DNA of 28,574 bases, from positions 1-28,574 of the forward strand of contig DIYR01000232.1 in NCBI GenBank assembly GCA_002429085.1. Direction: 5' to 3'. The notes under the pieces were generated by a model that saw only the letters and a list, made by a program, of their open reading frames with translations, was not told the origin of the DNA and did no database searches. Shown here in pieces: positions 1 through 6,828 of the stretch; position 1 is the stretch's first letter, and each line of letters begins with the position of its first letter. Source of the stretch: Flavobacteriales bacterium UBA6049 (GTDB taxonomy: Bacteria; Bacteroidota; Bacteroidia; Flavobacteriales_G; Salibacteraceae). A program made the position numbers and the translations under genes.

Positions 1-67
1 CGTACGGGAATCGAACCCGTGTTTCCACCGTGAAAGGGTGGCGTCCTAACCCCTAGACGAACGGACC
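1..67 (-). tRNA. tRNA-Glu (anticodon UUC), 3' end cut by the window edge
   Basis: Read on the minus strand, the 5' acceptor strand GGTCCGT lies at 67-61, followed by a D-arm with a GG-containing loop. A five-pair anticodon stem (CCACC/GGTGG) closes the loop CTTTCAC, whose anticodon UUC is at 34-32. The T-arm (ACGGG, loop TTCGATT, CCCGT) follows. Only the first three bases (ACG) of the 3' acceptor strand lie in the window; the remaining four acceptor bases, the discriminator and any encoded CCA are outside. All visible stems pair, so the gene looks intact. It decodes GAA/GAG glutamate codons. A well-spaced promoter lies just upstream. Confidence 0.95.
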
Positions 68-95
68 AAATGTCTCCCCTTTTTTAAGAGGACTG

Positions 96-125
96 CAAAG
101 GTATACAAATTCACATACCAGCAAA
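96..125 (-). promoter_or_regulatory. Bacteroidota-type promoter for tRNA-Glu
   Basis: On the minus strand a TTTG box (125-122) is followed after 18 bases by TACCTTTG (103-96), a perfect match to the TAnnTTTG -7 consensus of the Bacteroidota primary sigma factor. The tRNA 5' end lies 28 bases downstream. Both boxes and the spacing fit the known promoter architecture; the assignment is inferred from the match. Confidence 0.65.
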
Positions 126-142
126 CAGGTTAATGAAAAATG

Positions 143-835
143 TTACTGAATATTATCTTGTTCCCACTTCATTCTAAATCCCATACGTTTCACTGTTCTG
201 AGTTTATTACTCTCTGAAAGCATCTCCATTTGCTCAACCGTAACTACTTCAACTTGTTGAAAAGAAGGTGTTTGCAACTCAAAATCAAGCGCATAACGTA
301 TGCAATTATCTACTACTTCTTCCAAAGACTTAGTAGATAATTGATCATGCATAAAATCTCTAAAAGTGAAATTCAATTTTTTCTTCCCTTCAACAAAAAA
401 ATGATTCTCCTTGTTTACAAACAACCTAGCAATGAGTAAACCAAGATCTCTTTTCCTATTGAATTTGAAAGAGTCGTTTAGAAAGTTATAGATGTTTATT
501 ACACCACAATAAGCTCGACTAGGATCATTCTTTACGTATGAAGAGTTAACTACACTGTGAGAAGGATCAAACCCAAAGATATTACTGTGCATATGGAAGA
601 CCAAAATGTCACCACCAAACTGTAAACGAGCCTCATTCTTCCCTACTTCAGAATATTTCACTATTACTCTGTTATCCTTATCGCCATACCTCTTATGATA
701 TTCTTCTTCAATAGATTTCAGTACCTCTTTCAATACTTTGAATGCATCAACAGTTCTTTCAAATACGTCCTGTTTTAGTGAAGCCTTGTCAAAAAACAAA
801 TCGTAGATTGTGTCTTGTCTATTCTCTTTCTCCAT
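143..835 (-). CDS. Conserved-looking hypothetical protein, 230 aa
   Basis: I do not recognise this protein. It is 230 residues from the ATG at 835, charged, with no signal peptide, lipobox or membrane segment, so probably cytosolic. It opens with a helical stretch (roughly residues 10-45, rich in Lys/Glu), followed by a mixed region with the motif FHMHSNIFGFD and an aromatic segment around INIYNFLNDSFKF, then a short C-terminal part rich in Val/Glu. The reading frame can be extended to a TTG at 853, but that lies in the U-tract of the proS terminator, so the ATG is preferred. It sits downstream of proS on the same strand, separated by that terminator, and upstream of tRNA-Glu. Codon use resembles the neighbours, with no sign of transfer. 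The length and uninterrupted frame support a real gene; the function is unknown. Confidence 0.75.
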   Translation of the reverse strand: MEKENRQDTIYDLFFDKASLKQDVFERTVDAFKVLKEVLKSIEEEYHKRYGDKDNRVIVKYSEVGKNEARLQFGGDILVFHMHSNIFGFDPSHSVVNSSYVKNDPSRAYCGVINIYNFLNDSFKFNRKRDLGLLIARLFVNKENHFFVEGKKKLNFTFRDFMHDQLSTKSLEEVVDNCIRYALDFELQTPSFQQVEVVTVEQMEMLSESNKLRTVKRMGFRMKWEQDNIQ

Positions 836-850
836 ATTATTCAATTGGTA

Positions 851-881
851 CAAAAAAGCCCCCCCCTTTTGTCAGGGCTTT
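851..881 (-). terminator. Intrinsic terminator of proS
   Basis: On the minus strand AAAGCCC (881-875) pairs with GGGCTTT (861-855) around a 13-base loop, followed by a run of T ending at 852. It begins six bases after the proS stop codon. The loop and right arm contain an uninterrupted run of eight G (minus strand). Confidence 0.75.
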
Positions 882-886
882 CAATA

Positions 887-2362
887 TTAATATGCTTTCG
901 CAAACAGAACTCTTTTTGAAGAAGGTTTTCCTGTGTAAATACACGTTCCTTCCTCATCTGGTTGATCTAATGGAATACAACGAATAGTTGCTTTCGTCTC
1001 TGTCTTGATCTTTTGTTCTGTTTCATCCGTACCATCCCAATGTGCTGCTACAAATCCACCCTCATTGTCAATCAAAGATTTAAACTCCTCCCATGTATCG
1101 GCAGAGCGTGTGTTATCTACTCTGTGCTCATTAGCCCTGCTATACAAGTTCTCTTGAATCTCTTCCAATAACTTTTCAATATAATCGGCCGCACTATCAA
1201 ACCCAACGGTGTTTTTCTCAAAGGTATCACGTCTAGCAATCTCGAGTTGATTACTTTCTAAATCACGAGGGCCAATAGCAACACGAACTGGAACACCTTT
1301 AAACTCATACTCAGCAAATTTCCAACCTGGCTTGTGTGTGTCTCTATTATCAAACTTAACACTGATACCTTTAGCCAATAGCTCTTTTTTCAAGCCATTC
1401 ACTTTATCGGTGATCTGCTTTAATTGCTCTTCTCCTTTAAAGATTGGCACAATTGCCACTTGAATAGGAGCCAATTTTGGTGGTAATACTAAACCTTGAT
1501 CATCTGAATGAGTCATAATTAATGCTCCCATCAAACGAGTACTCACCCCCCAAGAAGTTGCCCAAACATGCTCTAGTCCTCCTTCTTTCGTAGCAAATTT
1601 CACATCGAATGCCTTTGCAAAATTTTGCCCCAAGAAATGAGAAGTTCCTGCTTGAAGTGCTTTTCCATCTTGCATCATTGCCTCAATGCAATATGTCTCT
1701 AATGCTCCGGCAAACCTCTCCGATGGCGTTTTGATTCCTTTTACAACTGGCATAGCCATAAATCGCTCAGCAAACGTTGCATACACTTCTAGCATTTGTT
1801 CTGCTTCAGCAATTGCTTCATCTTTGGTTGAATGAGCAGTATGCCCTTCTTGCCATAAGAATTCAGCAGTTCTTAAGAACAAACGAGTACGCATTTCCCA
1901 CCTTACAACATTAGCCCACTGGTTAATCAATAAAGGCAAATCTCTATAAGATTGAATCCAATTTCTATAGGTATTCCATATAATGGTTTCAGAAGTTGGA
2001 CGAACCACTAATTCTTCTTCCAATTTGGCATCAGGATCTACTACTACTCCTTTTCCCTCAGGATCATTTTTCAAGCGATAGTGCGTAACAACGGCACATT
2101 CCTTTGCAAATCCTTCTACGTGGTCAGCCTCTTTGCTCAAATAAGACTTCGGAATGAAAAGCGGGAAATATGCATTACTGTGACCAGTAGCTTTGAACAT
2201 TTTGTCTAGCTCCGCTTGCATCTTTTCCCAAATAGCGAACCCATATGGTTTAATAACCATACAGCCTCGAACATCCGAAGATTCGGCTAGATCTGCTTTT
2301 ACCACTAACTCATTATACCATTTAGAGTAGTCGTCAGAACGTTTGGTAAAATCCTTTGCCAT
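887..2362 (-). CDS. proS: Prolyl-tRNA synthetase, type 3 (archaeal/eukaryotic-like)
   Basis: Charges tRNA-Pro with proline in the cytosol. The 491-residue protein is of the short type that lacks the bacterial editing insertion. Visible class II synthetase landmarks are the start KRSDDYSKWYNELVVKADLA, the motif 1 region (GCMVIKPYGFAIWEKMQ), VVRPTSETIIW, motif 2 around WANVVRWEMRTRLFLRTAEF with QEGHTAH after it, and motif 3 around SDDQGLVLPPKLAP. The anticodon-binding domain follows, then the extra C-terminal domain of this subtype, ending in FAKAY with the characteristic terminal Tyr. Only two Cys (in IRCIP and TCIYTG) remain in the C-terminal zinc-type domain, so metal binding there is doubtful. 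The ATG at 2362 matches the family start. The gene diverges from the lipoprotein gene at 2476 and ends at a good terminator. Confidence 0.97.
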   Translation of the reverse strand: MAKDFTKRSDDYSKWYNELVVKADLAESSDVRGCMVIKPYGFAIWEKMQAELDKMFKATGHSNAYFPLFIPKSYLSKEADHVEGFAKECAVVTHYRLKNDPEGKGVVVDPDAKLEEELVVRPTSETIIWNTYRNWIQSYRDLPLLINQWANVVRWEMRTRLFLRTAEFLWQEGHTAHSTKDEAIAEAEQMLEVYATFAERFMAMPVVKGIKTPSERFAGALETYCIEAMMQDGKALQAGTSHFLGQNFAKAFDVKFATKEGGLEHVWATSWGVSTRLMGALIMTHSDDQGLVLPPKLAPIQVAIVPIFKGEEQLKQITDKVNGLKKELLAKGISVKFDNRDTHKPGWKFAEYEFKGVPVRVAIGPRDLESNQLEIARRDTFEKNTVGFDSAADYIEKLLEEIQENLYSRANEHRVDNTRSADTWEEFKSLIDNEGGFVAAHWDGTDETEQKIKTETKATIRCIPLDQPDEEGTCIYTGKPSSKRVLFAKAY

Positions 2363-2398
2363 GGAAATTTGTTATTTTATTATCTCTGAATAAGTACG

Positions 2399-2406
2399 CA
2401 AATGTA
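2399..2406 (-). promoter_or_regulatory. -7 box upstream of proS
   Basis: TACATTTG on the minus strand matches TAnnTTTG, 36 bases upstream of the proS ATG. I see no convincing TTTG/TTG box at the expected distance upstream, so only the -7 element is claimed. Confidence 0.45.
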
Positions 2407-2439
2407 GAAAAACAGCGTTCTATACAGGTAAGTTGCCCA

Positions 2440-2470
2440 TTGATTGGCACAGCTTTTGAGATTATATTTG
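2440..2470 (+). promoter_or_regulatory. Promoter of the 2476 lipoprotein gene, near-leaderless
   Basis: TTG (2440-2442), a 20-base spacer and TATATTTG (2463-2470) form a good Bacteroidota promoter. Only five bases separate the -7 box from the ATG at 2476, so transcription should start within a few bases of the start codon. The element also argues against extending the coding frame upstream to 2356. Confidence 0.55.
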
Positions 2471-2475
2471 TAAAT

Positions 2476-3330
2476 ATGAACAAGTACACAGCCCTACATA
2501 TATTGGTAATCATTGGATTACTGTCTAGTTGTGATTTAACAGACCCTATTGCGGGTTTGGAATATGACGATGCATATTATTCAAGACAAGACAAAATAAA
2601 TCCACATGTTACAGAACACACAACAAATTCTGCAAGCCCCTTTAGTGAAAATGCAGAAACATCTTCTGAATCTGATTACGTAGCTGACTATTATGATTCC
2701 AATTACATTGCTAAACTCAACAGAAAGTATAGTCAGGAATCTGCTTATCAATACTCAAGTCCTTCTACCAATTCTTCGTCTTTATGGAATCCCACAACAA
2801 GTGTTGGTTTCTCTACAGGAATGATGATGGGATACGGATATTCTTCATTCGGGGTTCAAACTGGATTTGGCAATTCTTCATTCTATGACCCATACGGTTA
2901 TGACCCTTTCTATAGTCCTTGGTATCCGTATGGATCAAGCTATGCATACTCACCTTACAATTACTATTCACCGTATAACAACTATTATGGTGGCTATTAT
3001 TCTGTTCCTATTCAACAAACACCTGTATACAGGCCAACTACTCCAAGGCCTAGCACCTCTGATAAGCCATCATATGCTACTAATCCAAGGGATGAGACAA
3101 AACCAAATCCACATAAGTACAGTTCTCCTAGGCAAAAGCAACGTGTAGATAGAAGCTCGAAAAGCTGGGATTTCAATACACCATCATATTCTCAACCTGA
3201 AAGAAGATCTTATCAAAATTCTTATTCTTCTCCAAGCCAATCAACATATTCAAGTCCTTCTAGATCAAGTTCACCTAGCAGAAGTACTTCACCTAGATCT
3301 GCAAGAAGTAGTGGAGGATCACCAAGGTAA
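2476..3330 (+). CDS. Tyr/Ser/Pro-rich low-complexity lipoprotein, 284 aa
   Basis: Function unknown. The ATG at 2476 gives a signal peptide with lipobox LSSC (Cys19 lipidated after cleavage), so the product is probably anchored in a membrane facing the periplasm or cell surface. After an acidic, Ser-rich segment (about 20-100) there is a Gly/Tyr-rich core with repeated aromatic units such as YDPFYSPWYPYGSSYAYSP and SPYNNYYGGYY. The tail is basic and rich in Ser, Pro and Arg, with SPSRS/SPRS-like units and ending SSGGSPR. No catalytic domain is visible. The frame is open to 2356, but the added residues precede the promoter and would bury the signal peptide, so they are rejected. The FadL-like gene starts five bases after the stop, suggesting co-transcription. 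The composition suggests a structural or adhesive envelope protein, which is only inference. Confidence 0.8.
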   Translation: MNKYTALHILVIIGLLSSCDLTDPIAGLEYDDAYYSRQDKINPHVTEHTTNSASPFSENAETSSESDYVADYYDSNYIAKLNRKYSQESAYQYSSPSTNSSSLWNPTTSVGFSTGMMMGYGYSSFGVQTGFGNSSFYDPYGYDPFYSPWYPYGSSYAYSPYNYYSPYNNYYGGYYSVPIQQTPVYRPTTPRPSTSDKPSYATNPRDETKPNPHKYSSPRQKQRVDRSSKSWDFNTPSYSQPERRSYQNSYSSPSQSTYSSPSRSSSPSRSTSPRSARSSGGSPR

Positions 3331-3335
3331 CTAAT

Positions 3336-4802
3336 ATGGTCTATAGACTTTTATTACTTGTAGCAATACTAGTGGTTGCGCAGGAAGTGTTCTCTCAAAA
3401 TTTACAAGATGCAGTCAGAAACTCTGATAGATTCTACAGTGGAACAGCTAGGTTTAACGCTCTTGGAGGTGCAATGGGTGCAATTGGTGCCGATGCATCT
3501 GTAGCAAATACAAACCCTGCAGGATTCGGACTATATCGAAAAAGTGAATTCAACATTTCTCCTTCAGTGAATTGGAGAAATACTACCACTAGTTATAACG
3601 GCACTGATGTTACAGATGCAAAAGCAAGACTAGAATTAAACAACTTAGCATTTGCATTTCATAAAAATACTGGAAGACAGACAGGTTTAACTGAGTTTAC
3701 ATGGGGTATGGGGTTTATACGTACAGCCTCGTATCATGAAGACTATAAAGTAGCTGGTAGAAATCCTGGCTCATCATTACTCGATAAACATACGTTCGAT
3801 TTAAATAATCCTACTCCAATTGATCCAAGTGCCATCAACTCAGATCCTAGTCTAGCTTATGGAGCTGCTCTTTCATGGAATACGTTTCTGATTGATCATG
3901 ATTCAGATTTTAACGAATACTTTCATGCCAATTCATTTTATGAAGGAAATCAGAGTCAACGAGTTGAACAAAGAGGGGCGACAAACCAATATCAGTTGAG
4001 TTTTGGAGGAAATTTCAACGATTTAGTTTACTTGGGAGCTTCTTTAGAGTTAAGTGATTATCTATATATTAAAGAATCTGTTTATTCTGAAGAAATTAAT
4101 AATGGAGAATACACCACTCTTCAGGATTTTTCTTTTGAAGAGCATTTACGAATTGATGGAATTGCTACTCGATTCAGGTTAGGCGGAATTGTACAAGCTA
4201 CTCGATTTATGAGAATTGGGCTTGCCTATCATTTTGCATATACTACGAGAATGAATGATGAATTTGACAACATCATGACTAGTGATTTTGGAAACGGGCA
4301 GTGGTATCAAAGTAATTCTCCTGAAGGTAGTTTCTCTTATCGAGTACGATCACCAGGTAGAATGATTGTAAGCACAGCACTTCAAGTTAAAAAACGAGCC
4401 ATGTTTGGTTTAGAATATGAGTTAGTGAACATGAGTAAAGCTGAATTTGGTGGTGCTGAAAATGGGTATGATTACGAATTTGAAAACCGACAGATAGCCA
4501 ATGAACTTGGAATGCAGCATACACTGAGGCTAGGAGGTGAATACAGAAAGGGAACTCTTGCTTTTAGAGGCGGTTATCGTTTTGCAACTAGTCCTTATAA
4601 GAATGAAGATGTTCAAAGCAATAGATCAACTTTCTCTGCAGGAATTGGTTTTAGAAATTCAAAGGTCTATGCCGATATTTCTTACTTATATGATATTCAA
4701 AAAACACAAGTCTATATGTACGATCCTGCTTTCGCAGATACGGCAGATAAAAAGTTGCAATGGCAAAGTGTTATGGTGACATTGGGGCTAAGGTGGAAAT
4801 AA
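3336..4802 (+). CDS. FadL/OmpP1-family outer-membrane beta-barrel protein
   Basis: Predicted outer-membrane porin-like transporter, of the type often labelled hemin receptor in Bacteroidota but related to the long-chain fatty-acid channel FadL. The 488-residue protein begins with a signal peptide (about 1-20, ending VFS before QN). The family's N-terminal plug motif follows: RFNALGGAMGAIGADASVAN, then TNPAGFGLYRKSEF. The rest alternates polar and aromatic residues in strand-sized segments, such as NQYQLSFGGNFNDLVYLGAS and FRLGGIVQATRFMRIGLAY. It ends with strand-like VMVTLGLRWK, as expected of a barrel. The hydrophobic substrate is not evident from sequence. It lies five bases after the Tyr-rich lipoprotein gene and is followed at once by a terminator shared with the convergent gene. 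Confidence 0.88.
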   Translation: MVYRLLLLVAILVVAQEVFSQNLQDAVRNSDRFYSGTARFNALGGAMGAIGADASVANTNPAGFGLYRKSEFNISPSVNWRNTTTSYNGTDVTDAKARLELNNLAFAFHKNTGRQTGLTEFTWGMGFIRTASYHEDYKVAGRNPGSSLLDKHTFDLNNPTPIDPSAINSDPSLAYGAALSWNTFLIDHDSDFNEYFHANSFYEGNQSQRVEQRGATNQYQLSFGGNFNDLVYLGASLELSDYLYIKESVYSEEINNGEYTTLQDFSFEEHLRIDGIATRFRLGGIVQATRFMRIGLAYHFAYTTRMNDEFDNIMTSDFGNGQWYQSNSPEGSFSYRVRSPGRMIVSTALQVKKRAMFGLEYELVNMSKAEFGGAENGYDYEFENRQIANELGMQHTLRLGGEYRKGTLAFRGGYRFATSPYKNEDVQSNRSTFSAGIGFRNSKVYADISYLYDIQKTQVYMYDPAFADTADKKLQWQSVMVTLGLRWK

Positions 4803-4837
4803 AAAAGGCCTTGTCAGTTTATCCAACAAAGCCTTTT
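4803..4837. terminator. Bidirectional terminator between convergent genes
   Basis: AAAAGGCCTTGT (4803-4814) pairs with ACAAAGCCTTTT (4826-4837), a 12-pair stem with one C-A mismatch and an 11-base loop. It begins right after the stop codon at 4800-4802. T-runs follow the stem in both directions, longer on the minus strand (TTTTTT), so it probably ends transcription from both the FadL-like gene and the convergent coiled-coil gene. Confidence 0.8.
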
Positions 4838-4858
4838 ATGCTTAATTAACTTACGTTA

Positions 4859-5647
4859 TTATCCTAATAACTCAGCTAACTTGTCTGCTTCTTCTTGAGC
4901 TAACTCTTGATCGATCAATATACGACCACTGTGCTCATCAACGATGATTTTCTTACGAGCGTTGATATCTAAAATTCTTTGAGGTGGAATCTTGATAAAG
5001 CTACCTCCAGCAGTTTCACGTTCAATAGCAACAATTGCCATTCCGTTCGCTACTCTATTTCTAATTCTCGAGTAAGAGTACATTAATCTTTCCTCAATTT
5101 GCTCTGCAGCTTCTTGAGAAAGCTTCTCCAATTTCTTTTCGTCTTTTTCAGTTTCAGCCACAATGCTATCTAATTCAGCTTTTTTGTGATCTAAGTCTTT
5201 TTGACGATCTGATCTTTTCTCTTCTGCTTGCCCTAAAATTTCCTTCTTAGATTCAATTTTCGCTTTGTACTCACGAATACGCTTTTCTGATAATTGAATT
5301 TCCAATGTTTGAAACTCAATCTCTTTGTTCAAAGAATCGTACTCACGGTTGTTACGCACATTCTTTTGTTGCTCTTCGTACTTCTTGATAAGAGCCTCTG
5401 AATCTTTGATGGCGTTTTTCTTGTTTGAGATCTCTTCTTGTAGCGAAGATATTTCACTATTGATTTTCTCAATACGAGTATCCAAACCACCAACTTCATC
5501 TTCTAAATCTTGAACCTGAAGTGGTAATTCTCCTCTAACAGTTCTAATCTTATCTATTTGAGAATCGATCAGTTGTAATCTATATAAAGCTCTTAGCTTT
5601 TCTTCAACTGATAGTAACTTAGGATCTGTCTCGTTCTTTTTGGCCAT
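4859..5647 (-). CDS. Coiled-coil protein of the DUF164/CdsZ zinc-ribbon family, zinc ligands lost
   Basis: Member of the bacterial family with a long antiparallel coiled coil followed by a C4 zinc ribbon. The 262-residue protein is almost entirely helical and charged from about 15 to 190, with clear heptads such as LQEEISNKKNAIKDSEALIK. The family-specific SYSRIRNRVANGMAIVAIER leads into the ribbon. The ribbon scaffold is kept (FIKIPPQR, then SGRIL), but the usual CGGCF is AGGSF and the usual CEHCGR is DEHSGR. The four ligand positions are therefore Ala213, Ser216, Asp237 and Ser240, and zinc binding is not expected. It lies seven bases after the NIF3-like gene, the usual neighbour of this family. 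The ATG at 5647 gives MAKKNE. The function is not well defined; roles in ribosome or RNA handling have been proposed for relatives. Confidence 0.88.
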   Translation of the reverse strand: MAKKNETDPKLLSVEEKLRALYRLQLIDSQIDKIRTVRGELPLQVQDLEDEVGGLDTRIEKINSEISSLQEEISNKKNAIKDSEALIKKYEEQQKNVRNNREYDSLNKEIEFQTLEIQLSEKRIREYKAKIESKKEILGQAEEKRSDRQKDLDHKKAELDSIVAETEKDEKKLEKLSQEAAEQIEERLMYSYSRIRNRVANGMAIVAIERETAGGSFIKIPPQRILDINARKKIIVDEHSGRILIDQELAQEEADKLAELLG

Positions 5648-5654
5648 GCGTAAA

Positions 5655-6749
5655 CTATAAATAATTAACCGGATTGGTGTTCACTTCCGACAAATGGACT
5701 GCAAAGGTAGAAAAATTTTCACCAAGGAAATCTACAATCAACTCCTTCGTAAACTGCTCACTTTCAAAGTGTCCAATATCGGCAATAATAATTTCATTCT
5801 CTGCATCGAAAAATTGGTGGTACTTATAGTCTCCTGTAATAAAAATATCAGCCCCTGATTTCTTAGCATCATTCAATAAAAAGCTACCCGCTCCACCACA
5901 CCAAGCGACCGTCTTTATTTCATCTACATGAGGATTGGTATATTTTACAACACCACATTTAAACGTGTTTTTTACTTTCTGTAAAAACTCCAAAGTTCCC
6001 ATTGGTTCTGACAATTCGCCATACATTCCTGCTCCATTCCAATTATCTTGGTTTTGAAGTTCAAACACATCATACGCTACTTCTTCATAAGGATGTACTT
6101 TTTTCATGGCTGAAACAACAGGATGTAATTTGTGTTTATGAACAACTACTGCCAATTGATCTTCTTCCTCTGAATGAACCTTTCCAATTTCTCCTACATA
6201 AGGGTTGGATTCGTTTCCAGCTCTGAACGTACCGATACCTGAGTTTCTGAAACTACAGGAATCATAGTTACCAATGTCTCCAGCGCCAGCTGAAAACATT
6301 GCTTCTAACACTTCTTGAATGTTTGCTTTAGGAACATAAACTTGAATTTTCAGTAAATGTCCTTGCATAGGTTTAAGAATTGCTGGATTCTGAATTCCTA
6401 GCAACGATCCAATTTTGGCATTCACACCAGAACTAACATGATCTAAATTCGTATGAATTGCTATGATGGCAATATCATTTTTTATAGCATCGATCACCGT
6501 TCGTTCAACATAGTTAGCACCTGTAAATCGTTTTAAGCCACTAAAAACAATCGGATGGTGAGCTATAACTACGTTACACCCTTTTTCTTTTGCCTCTTGA
6601 ATAATCCGCTCTGTACAATCTAAACTTACTAATACCCCTTCAACTTCATGGCTGGCATCGCCAACCAATAATCCGGAGTTATCGTATCCTTCTTGAAACG
6701 AAGGTGGAGCCCAATGATGTAGATTTTTAAGAAGTTCTTTTAGCCTCAT
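5655..6749 (-). CDS. NIF3-like dinuclear metal-centre protein (DUF34), long form with insert
   Basis: Member of the NIF3/YbgI family, toroidal hexamers with a two-metal site, often labelled GTP cyclohydrolase 1 type 2 homologue; the physiological reaction is unsettled. At 364 residues it is the long form, with the PII/CutA-like insert of about 100 residues (about 130-230, including KVHPYEEVAYDVFEL). Metal-site residues are visible: His64-His65 in IAHHPIVFSG, Asp103 in HTNLDHVSSGVN, and His327/Glu331 in IGHFESEQF. N-terminal WAPPSFQEGYDNSGLLVG and C-terminal GADIFITGDYKYHQ are typical. ATG at 6749 gives MRLKELL, the usual start. A -7 box lies upstream, and lpxK is transcribed divergently from the same intergenic region. 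The downstream coiled-coil gene is probably in the same operon. Confidence 0.93.
   Translation of the reverse strand: MRLKELLKNLHHWAPPSFQEGYDNSGLLVGDASHEVEGVLVSLDCTERIIQEAKEKGCNVVIAHHPIVFSGLKRFTGANYVERTVIDAIKNDIAIIAIHTNLDHVSSGVNAKIGSLLGIQNPAILKPMQGHLLKIQVYVPKANIQEVLEAMFSAGAGDIGNYDSCSFRNSGIGTFRAGNESNPYVGEIGKVHSEEEDQLAVVVHKHKLHPVVSAMKKVHPYEEVAYDVFELQNQDNWNGAGMYGELSEPMGTLEFLQKVKNTFKCGVVKYTNPHVDEIKTVAWCGGAGSFLLNDAKKSGADIFITGDYKYHQFFDAENEIIIADIGHFESEQFTKELIVDFLGENFSTFAVHLSEVNTNPVNYL
5702..5709 (-). promoter_or_regulatory. Possible internal -7 box for the coiled-coil gene
   Basis: TACCTTTG (minus strand) matches TAnnTTTG and lies inside the 3' end of the NIF3-like coding sequence, 54 bases before the next ATG. 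It is the same eight bases as the tRNA-Glu -7 box, but no clear -33 box sits at the right distance and the bases also encode protein, so chance is possible. Confidence 0.3.
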
Positions 6750-6768
6750 TCTAAGAATAATTGTACTG

Positions 6769-6776
6769 CAAAGATA
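6769..6776 (-). promoter_or_regulatory. -7 box upstream of the NIF3-like gene
   Basis: TATCTTTG on the minus strand matches TAnnTTTG, 19 bases upstream of the ATG at 6749. A -33 box is not clear. It sits between the divergent NIF3-like and lpxK genes. Confidence 0.45.
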
Positions 6777-6793
6777 TTTAGTGTTTCACAGCT

Positions 6794-6822
6794 TTTGTTT
6801 GAATTGGCTTATCGTATTTTCG
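6794..6822 (+). promoter_or_regulatory. Putative lpxK promoter, near-leaderless
   Basis: TTTG (6794-6797), a 17-base spacer and TATTTTCG (6815-6822), one change from TAnnTTTG. The box ends six bases before the lpxK ATG at 6829, so the mRNA would have almost no leader. The same octamer variant occurs upstream of gltA. Confidence 0.4.
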
Positions 6823-6828
6823 CACCTC

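Noticed and set aside
742..987. Plus-strand frame across the proS terminator
   Set aside because: It spans the terminator and the ends of two minus-strand genes and has no protein-like composition.
2356..2475. Upstream extension of the Tyr-rich lipoprotein gene
   Set aside because: It would bury the signal peptide and lipobox 40 residues into the protein and contains both divergent promoters.
2867..3148. 93-codon frame rich in Met, His, Ile and Thr overlapping the Tyr-rich lipoprotein gene
   Set aside because: It is the shifted reading of repetitive Tyr/Ser codons, with no start signal and no protein-like features.
6781..6828. Upstream extension of lpxK
   Set aside because: It crosses the promoter boxes and adds residues before the conserved LpxK N-terminus; the ATG at 6829 fits the family.
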